From CBDTTW01 sp965363675 (GTDB lineage Bacteria > Bacteroidota > Rhodothermia > Rhodothermales > DASSAV01): 19,240 nt of DNA. The notes below the pieces were generated by a model, which saw only the letters and a list, made by a program, of their open reading frames with translations, made no database searches and was not told the DNA's origin. Where the stretch lies: assembly GCA_965363675.1 (NCBI GenBank), contig CBDTTW010000042.1, positions 1 to 19,240 on the forward strand, read 5' to 3'. The position numbers were made by a program, and so were the translations under genes. Shown in pieces: positions 14,549 through 19,240 of this stretch; position 1 is the first letter of the stretch, and each line of letters starts with the position of its first letter.

Positions 14549-14675
14549 CACGCCCCCGAGGCTGCGCCTGCCCCCATCTTCGGCCCCGAGCCTCCGGCCT
14601 CGGCGCGAGGGCTCCTTTCCCCTGAGGCGGTTGTTCGCACAATCTTCTTCCTGGGGGGCGAGTGCGTAAAGTACA

Positions 14676-14691
14676 TTCAGTCCGTACTGAA
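14676..14691. promoter_or_regulatory. Candidate operator of the GbsR/MarR-type regulator
   Basis: TTCAGTCCGTACTGAA is an inverted repeat of TTCAGT and ACTGAA around a 4-base centre (CCGT). It lies 35 bases before the regulator's preferred start and overlaps a -7-like box (TACATTCA, 14672-14679), as expected for an autorepressor site. Confidence 0.6.
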
Positions 14692-14726
14692 CGGAGTTAA
14701 TGAGGGCTTGGCGCCTTGAACCGGAT

Positions 14727-15206
14727 ATGACCGACGCACTCGCACAGTTCACCGAACAGATGGGCATGCTCGGCGAGAGCCATGGGATGCCCCGCATCGC
14801 CGGCCGCATCATCGGCTTCAGCCTGATGAACCCCGGCAGCTTCTCGCTCGACGATTTGGCTGAGCGGCTTCAGGTGAGCAAAGCTTCCATCAGCACCAAC
14901 GCGCGCCGGATGGAGGAAATCGGCATTCTAGAGCGCATCACCCGCCCCGGCGACCGCCGCGATTACTACCGGCTAGGGCAAAACCCCTGGGAAAAGGTCT
15001 TCGCGCTCGAACGCCGGCGCATGCAGGAACTGCTGGACTTACTAAACCACGGCAAACAGACCCTTGACGACAACATGACCGCACAACATGAGCGCCTGGA
15101 CGAATGGCGTCATTTTCTGGAATTCATGCAGGAAGACATCGAGCAGCGCATCGAGCGGTGGCGCGAGCGCACCCTGAAACCCTCAGCCATGGAGGCCGCT
15201 CCGTGA
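14727..15206 (+). CDS. GbsR/MarR-family transcriptional regulator
   Basis: This 159-residue DNA-binding protein resembles the GbsR branch of MarR regulators. MTDALAQFTEQMGMLGESHGMPRIAGRIIGFSLM is a typical family start, followed by a winged helix-turn-helix: helix 2 about 41-50 (LDDLAERLQV), recognition helix 51-62 (SKASISTNARRM), wing around 70-83 (RITRPGDRRDYYRLG). The C-terminal part is helical and would form the dimer interface. It probably represses the downstream efflux operon until a ligand binds. The start at 14727 gives the conserved N-terminus; an in-frame ATG at 14700 has a GGAG 3 bp upstream and adds nine non-conserved residues. Its stop overlaps the TolC start by 4 bp, so the two are translationally coupled. 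The palindrome just upstream is the likely operator. Confidence 0.88.
   Translation: MTDALAQFTEQMGMLGESHGMPRIAGRIIGFSLMNPGSFSLDDLAERLQVSKASISTNARRMEEIGILERITRPGDRRDYYRLGQNPWEKVFALERRRMQELLDLLNHGKQTLDDNMTAQHERLDEWRHFLEFMQEDIEQRIERWRERTLKPSAMEAAP
15191..15195 (+). promoter_or_regulatory. Shine-Dalgarno sequence deciding the TolC start
   Basis: GGAGG lies 7 bases before the GTG at 15203 and fixes the start of the TolC-like gene. Most other genes here have no comparable site. Confidence 0.8.
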
Positions 15207-16630
15207 AGAAACTGCTGCTGCTGGCCGTCTGCGCGGCCTTTTTCGCCGGGGCCGCACGCGCGCAAACGGCCCCCGACACGCTCGCGGTGACGCTGGAGGA
15301 CGCCATCGTGCGGGCGCTCGCGCAGAGCGAGGAAGTCAAGCTGGCGCAGTCCGAGCTGCTGCTGGCCGAGACGCAGGTCACCACGGCGCGGGCCGCCGCT
15401 CTGCCGCAAATCAGCTCGGCGCTCGGCTACACGCGCACGCTGGCCTCCGTCTTCGACGTGGGTACGCCGGCCATGCCGGACTCGCTGCTGTTCCGCCCGA
15501 ACCCGGACGCGCCGCTGCTCGACCGCCTTTCGTACCTGGAGCAGCGCTCGCCCAACGCGGCCCTCGGGGCGCTCGGGCAGGTGTTCGGCAATCTGCCGTT
15601 CGGCCGTGAGAACACGTACCTGTTCAACGTCTCCGGCTCGCAGGTGCTGTATGCGGGCGGGCGGGTGCGCAGCGCCCTGCGCATCGCGCGGAACTACCGC
15701 CAGGCGGCGACGCACCAGTACCGCGAGGCCCGCGCCGACCTCGAACTGGAGGTGCGCGAGGCGTATTACCACGCTCTGCTGGCGCAGGAAATGGTTTCCA
15801 TCTCGGAGGCGGCCGTGGCCCAGGCCGAGCGCTTCCTGGCCGACGAGCGGTTGCGGCTTCAGGCCGGCCGCGCCGCCGACCTGGAGATCATGCGCGCCGA
15901 GGTGGCCCTGGAGAACCTGCGGCCTCAGCTCGTGCAGGCGCAGAACGGCAGAGAGTTGGCTTTGCTCAACCTGAAGCGGCTGCTCAATGTGCCCACGAGC
16001 GTCCCGATGCGGCTGACGCAGCGCCTGGACGCGCCGCTCGCCGACGAAGCGTACGCCCCGGCGGGCCTGGAGGACCGCTACGAGCAGCGCGACGCCGTCA
16101 AGGCCCTCGAACAGGCCGTCGAGATGCGCCGCCATGCCGTGCGCGTGGCAAAAGGCGACTATCTGCCCAGCATCGCCCTCTCGACGAGCTATGCGAAGCA
16201 GTTGTACCCGTCGTCGGTCGTCGCGCTCAACGAGGACTGGCGGACGGACTGGTCCGTTTCGCTCGGCATCTCCTTCAACGTCTTCGACGGCCTCAAGCGC
16301 TCGGCCGGCGTGCAGCAGGCGCAGGTCGCCTACGAGCAGGCCCAGCTTCAGCTCGACCAGTTGCGCGAGGGCGTGCAGTTGCAGTACGAGCAGGCGCGGG
16401 GCGAGCGCGAGCGCTCGCTTTCGCAGATGGCCGCCCGCAAGCGCACCATCGAGCAGGCCCAGCGCGTCTACGACCTGACGCTGATGCGCTACGAAAAGGG
16501 CCTCGCCACCCAGCTCGAAGTCAACGACGCGCGGCTGGCGCTGCTCCAGGCGCGCACGTTCCTGGCGCAGGCCCAGGCGGACTACCACCTCGCCGATTCG
16601 CAGTTGCTGCGGGCCATCGGAGCCTTTTAA
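15203..16630 (+). CDS. TolC-family outer-membrane efflux protein
   Basis: This 475-residue outer-membrane factor is the exit duct of a tripartite efflux pump. It starts with GTG at 15203 (read as Met): the GTGA overlap with the regulator's stop and a strong GGAGG (15191-15195) seven bases upstream support it, and an intact signal peptide (KKLLLLAVCAAFFAGAARA, cut before Gln21) follows. The in-frame ATG at 15104 lies inside the regulator gene and would bury the signal peptide. The mature protein has the two-fold repeat of the family: long alpha-hairpins (for example YHALLAQEMVSISEAAVAQA and EQAQLQLDQLREGVQLQYEQ) and strands such as GSQVLYAGGRVRSALRIA and GISFNVFDGLKRSAGVQQAQ. A long loop after the first strand holds SLLFRPNPDAPLLDRLSYLE. 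It is followed 36 bp later by the adaptor gene. Confidence 0.93.
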   Translation: MKKLLLLAVCAAFFAGAARAQTAPDTLAVTLEDAIVRALAQSEEVKLAQSELLLAETQVTTARAAALPQISSALGYTRTLASVFDVGTPAMPDSLLFRPNPDAPLLDRLSYLEQRSPNAALGALGQVFGNLPFGRENTYLFNVSGSQVLYAGGRVRSALRIARNYRQAATHQYREARADLELEVREAYYHALLAQEMVSISEAAVAQAERFLADERLRLQAGRAADLEIMRAEVALENLRPQLVQAQNGRELALLNLKRLLNVPTSVPMRLTQRLDAPLADEAYAPAGLEDRYEQRDAVKALEQAVEMRRHAVRVAKGDYLPSIALSTSYAKQLYPSSVVALNEDWRTDWSVSLGISFNVFDGLKRSAGVQQAQVAYEQAQLQLDQLREGVQLQYEQARGERERSLSQMAARKRTIEQAQRVYDLTLMRYEKGLATQLEVNDARLALLQARTFLAQAQADYHLADSQLLRAIGAF

Positions 16631-16666
16631 CGAACACGCACCCATTCTCTCTATTCTGAATCGATC

Positions 16667-17818
16667 ATGTCTACGCATTTCAAACTTTTTTACCTGGCCC
16701 CGGCGCTGGGTGTGCTGCTGGCCGCATCGAGCATAGGCTGCGGCCGGAAGGCCGAGGCCGATACGAAGACGGCCGCCGAGGCCCCGGCGATGATGCTGGG
16801 CGCGCGCGACGTGGCGACCGTGGCGCGCGGCCCCATCACGACGGGCCTGGCGCTTACGGGCTCGCTGGAGCCCCACCGGGTCGTGCATGTCAAGGCGCAG
16901 GCGCCGGGCACGCTCCGGGGGCTGCGCGTGGACCGGGGCGCGGGCGTGCGTCAGGGGGCCCTGCTGGCCGTAGTCGAGGCCGAGGGCATCCGCAGCATGG
17001 CCGAAGGCGCGAAGTCGGCGCTGGCCGCCGCCGAGGCCCACGCGGGCTATGCGCGCCAGCAACTCGAGTCGGCGCGGCTGCTGCACGACGCAGGCGCCAT
17101 GTCCGACATGGACTTCAAGGGGGTGCAGACGGCGCTGGAGGCGGCCCAGAGCGGCGTCGCCGGGGCGAAGGCCAACCTGGCCGCCGCCGGCGAGCAGGCC
17201 CGGCGCACTACGCTCGTGGCGCCGATCACCGGCGTCGTGAGCGACAAGCTGGCCGAGGACGGCGAGGCCGTCAACCCGGGCCAGACCATCGTCACGGTCG
17301 TCAATACGGACCGGCTGGAGCTGGCGGGGCAGATTCCGCCGGCCGAGGCGGCCCGCGTGCGTCCGGGGCAGCCCGTCGAGTTTACGATCAGCGGCTACGG
17401 CGACCGGTTGTTCCGCGGCCGCGTGGACCGCATCGAGCCGGTGGCCAACCCGCTCACGCGTCAGATCGGCGTGTACCTCCAGATCGAGAACACCGGCCGC
17501 GAACTCGTCGGCGGGCTTTTTGCGACCGGGCGCATCGTCGGCGAGACGCAGCAGGAAGCGCTGCTGGCGCCGGCTACGGCCGTCGTCGAGCGCGAGGGCG
17601 AGGCCTTCGTCTACGTGGTCGAGGGCGAGCGCCTGCGCCGTAAGATCGTCGTGGTGGGCGCGCGCGACGCGCAGCAGGGCGTGGTCTCCATCACGTCGGG
17701 GCTGAGCGGCGGCGAAACACTGCTCGCCACCCCGACGCCGCAAACCACCGAAGGGATGCGCGTGCAGCTTGCCGCCCCGAAGGCCCAACCGCAGACCGCC
17801 GCCGAGGGGAGCAAGTAA
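16667..17818 (+). CDS. RND efflux periplasmic adaptor (membrane fusion protein), lipoprotein
   Basis: This 383-residue adaptor joins the inner-membrane pump to the outer-membrane duct. The N-terminal signal ends SSIGC with Cys25 as probable lipid anchor (the -3 position is Ser, slightly unusual), so it should sit in the periplasm tethered by lipid. Domains in order: a first half-lipoyl strand (HVKAQAPGTLRGLRVDRGAG, about 71-90), an alpha-hairpin (about 110-180, Ala-rich), a second half-lipoyl (TTLVAPITGVVSDKLAEDGE), a beta-barrel (NTDRLELAGQIPPAEAARVRPGQ) and a membrane-proximal domain ending EGMRVQLAAPKAQ. This matches AcrA/MdtA-type adaptors. It follows the TolC-like gene by 36 bp and is 2 bp from the permease start. 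The pump's substrate is not evident. Confidence 0.93.
   Translation: MSTHFKLFYLAPALGVLLAASSIGCGRKAEADTKTAAEAPAMMLGARDVATVARGPITTGLALTGSLEPHRVVHVKAQAPGTLRGLRVDRGAGVRQGALLAVVEAEGIRSMAEGAKSALAAAEAHAGYARQQLESARLLHDAGAMSDMDFKGVQTALEAAQSGVAGAKANLAAAGEQARRTTLVAPITGVVSDKLAEDGEAVNPGQTIVTVVNTDRLELAGQIPPAEAARVRPGQPVEFTISGYGDRLFRGRVDRIEPVANPLTRQIGVYLQIENTGRELVGGLFATGRIVGETQQEALLAPATAVVEREGEAFVYVVEGERLRRKIVVVGARDAQQGVVSITSGLSGGETLLATPTPQTTEGMRVQLAAPKAQPQTAAEGSK
17804..17811 (+). promoter_or_regulatory. Shine-Dalgarno sequence of the RND permease
   Basis: GAGGGGAG lies nine bases before the permease ATG, inside the end of the adaptor gene. It and the TolC site are the clearest ribosome binding sites seen, both in the efflux operon. 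Confidence 0.65.
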
Positions 17819-17820
17819 TC

Positions 17821-19240
17821 ATGAGCAAAGAAAACAACGCGGACCGGCTCCGCCGCCGTCTGGCTGCGGCCGGCTCGGGGCTCAGCGGCGTGGCTATTCG
17901 CCGCCCGGTATTCACGACGATGCTCATGCTGGGCCTCGTCACGCTCGGCATCTTCGGCTTCCGCCGCCTGAGCATCGACCAGTTTCCGAACGTCGATATT
18001 CCCGTCGTGACGGTGCAGACCGTTTATCCGGGCGCCAGCCCGGAGACGATGGAGCGCGAGGTGTCGCGGCGGCTCGAAGAAGCCTTCAACACCATCCAGG
18101 GCGTCGACCGCATCACGTCGAACTCGCTTCAGAGCGTCTCGCTCGTGATCGTCGAGTTCGACCTCGACGTAGACGTGGACGTCGCTTCGCAGGACGTGCG
18201 CGCCAAGATCGAGGCGGTGCGCCGGCAACTGCCCGCCGACATCGAAAGCCCGGTCGTGCAGAAGTTCGACCCCTCGGCGCTCCCGATTGTCTCGCTGGCG
18301 GTTTCGTCGGAGCGCGTGCCGCTCGTAGACCTGACTACGCTGGCCGACGAGACGATCCGCCGCCGCCTGGAGGCGGTGCGCGGCGTCGGCGAGGTGCGCC
18401 TGGCGGGCCAGCTCGAACGCGAGGTCCGCGTCTACCTCGACCCCGAGCGCATGCAGGCCCTGGGCGTCAGCACGCAGGACGTGATGGGCGCGCTCGGGCG
18501 GCAGAACATGGAGATCCCGGCGGGACGCATCGAGCAGGAGAACGGCGAGCAGCTCATCAGCATCAACGGCCGCATCGAGCAGGTGCGGCAGTTCGAGCAG
18601 GTCATCGTCGCCACGCGCCAGGCGCAGCCGGTGCGCCTGGCCGACGTGGCGCGCGTCGAGGACGGCACGGAGGAAGAGCGCTCGCTGGCCCTGGTGGACC
18701 ACAGCCGCGCCGTCGCCATCGACATCCTGAAGGTCTCGGGCGCCAACACGGTCGATGTGGCCGACGGCGTGAACGCCGTCATCGCAGACCTCAAGACCAC
18801 GCTTCCGGAGGGCGTCACGCTTCAGGTGGTGCGCGACAACTCGGTGCGCATCCGCCACTCGGTCGAGGACGTGATGAAGGAGCTGCTCATCGGCGCGTTC
18901 CTCACCATCCTCGTCGTGATGCTGTTCCTGAACGACTGGAAGGCGACGGTCATCACCTCGTTCGCCCTGCCGGTCTCGGTCGTCTCGACGTTCATCCTGA
19001 TGAACGCGCTCGGCTTCAGCCTCAACATGATCACCCTGCTGGCGCTCGCGCTGGCAATCGGCATCCTGATCGACGATGCCATCGTGGTGATCGAGAACAT
19101 CGTGCGGCACCGCGAGATGGGCGCGAGCCACTTCGAGGCCGCCGGCGCCGGCACCCGCGAGATCATCCTGGCGGTCATGGCGACCACGTTCTCCATCGTG
19201 GCCGTCTTCGTGCCGGTGGCGTTCATGGGCGGCATCATCG
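17821..19240 (+). CDS. RND efflux pump permease subunit (AcrB/MexB-like), 3' end beyond window
   Basis: The first 473 residues of a normally about 1,000-residue inner-membrane antiporter that uses the proton gradient to push substrates through the periplasmic adaptor and TolC-like duct. The start at 17821 gives MSKENNADRL, then a first transmembrane helix (about 29-49), the porter region with QFPNVDIPVVTVQTVYPGAS (54-73), and helices near 354-374, 380-400, 405-425 and 447-473. The proton-relay pair Asp418-Asp419 in GILIDDAIVVIENI matches Asp407-Asp408 of AcrB. The block FDLDVDVDVASQDVRAKIEA is the usual porter helix. A GAGGGGAG ribosome binding site is nine bases upstream. It overlaps nothing, starts 2 bp after the adaptor stop, and is cut by the window. 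Drug or metal specificity is not readable. Confidence 0.95.
   Translation, partial: MSKENNADRLRRRLAAAGSGLSGVAIRRPVFTTMLMLGLVTLGIFGFRRLSIDQFPNVDIPVVTVQTVYPGASPETMEREVSRRLEEAFNTIQGVDRITSNSLQSVSLVIVEFDLDVDVDVASQDVRAKIEAVRRQLPADIESPVVQKFDPSALPIVSLAVSSERVPLVDLTTLADETIRRRLEAVRGVGEVRLAGQLEREVRVYLDPERMQALGVSTQDVMGALGRQNMEIPAGRIEQENGEQLISINGRIEQVRQFEQVIVATRQAQPVRLADVARVEDGTEEERSLALVDHSRAVAIDILKVSGANTVDVADGVNAVIADLKTTLPEGVTLQVVRDNSVRIRHSVEDVMKELLIGAFLTILVVMLFLNDWKATVITSFALPVSVVSTFILMNALGFSLNMITLLALALAIGILIDDAIVVIENIVRHREMGASHFEAAGAGTREIILAVMATTFSIVAVFVPVAFMGGII

Noticed and set aside
14549..14675. A possible terminator after the T9SS propeller gene.
   Set aside because: GAGCC and GGCTC segments can pair only weakly and there is no clear T-run, so I did not call it.
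15110..17788. A minus-strand open frame of about 890 codons under the TolC and adaptor genes.
   Set aside because: The plus-strand TolC and adaptor proteins are unmistakable. The antisense product has no recognisable domain, and GC-rich codon bias explains the lack of stops.
1..19240. CRISPR arrays, tRNA or rRNA genes, insertion sequences and prophage genes.
   Set aside because: No regularly spaced repeats, tRNA cloverleaf, transposase-like open frame, terminal inverted repeats or phage proteins were seen.

Overview
This window is a GC-rich stretch of chromosome that most resembles the Rhodothermia/Rhodothermaeota branch of Bacteroidota (Rhodothermus- or Salinibacter-like). The lineage call is inference. 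It rests on a DUF4293 membrane protein, a DUF4296-like lipoprotein, a secreted protein with a type IX secretion (T9SS) type A sorting domain, mostly weak ribosome binding sites, and several promoter candidates close to the Bacteroidota consensus (TTTG, 19-21 bp, TAnnTTTG). Coding density is high, no gap exceeds about 270 bases, and I saw no rRNA, tRNA, insertion sequence, prophage or CRISPR array.

Layout. Positions 1-2820 (minus strand) form one unit: yajQ, a membrane-anchored penicillin-acylase-like protein and a BadF/N-acetylglucosamine-kinase-like ATPase cut by the window edge. A DUF4296-like lipoprotein (minus) and a GT2 glycosyltransferase (plus) start back to back at 3313-3316, with overlapping start codons. 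The glycosyltransferase ends inside the tail of an EamA transporter (minus), which shares an operon with DUF4293. Next come an NAD-type isocitrate dehydrogenase and an S41 C-terminal processing protease (both minus), separated by a strong intrinsic terminator. Divergent from the protease, on the plus strand, are a PolX-type protein with an intact PHP domain but a ruined polymerase site, and a YhbY RNA-binding protein. YhbY converges on a FluC/CrcB fluoride channel (minus).

Positions 11418-14548 hold an envelope group: a beta-barrel outer-membrane protein with a PorV/FadL-like N-terminal motif (minus), a two-helix mini membrane protein (plus) and a T9SS-exported Asp-box beta-propeller (plus). 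Positions 14676-19240 hold a tripartite drug or metal efflux operon. A palindromic operator candidate precedes a GbsR/MarR-type regulator, followed by a TolC-like outer-membrane factor (GTG start, 4 bp overlap), a lipoprotein RND adaptor and an RND permease that runs off the window.

Most genes are recognisable housekeeping or envelope genes. I do not see a clear new multi-gene system. The points most worth a second look are the PolX protein that keeps only its PHP nuclease chemistry, the acylase with an altered active site, the self-regulated efflux operon, the unannotated envelope trio and several regulatory DNA structures.
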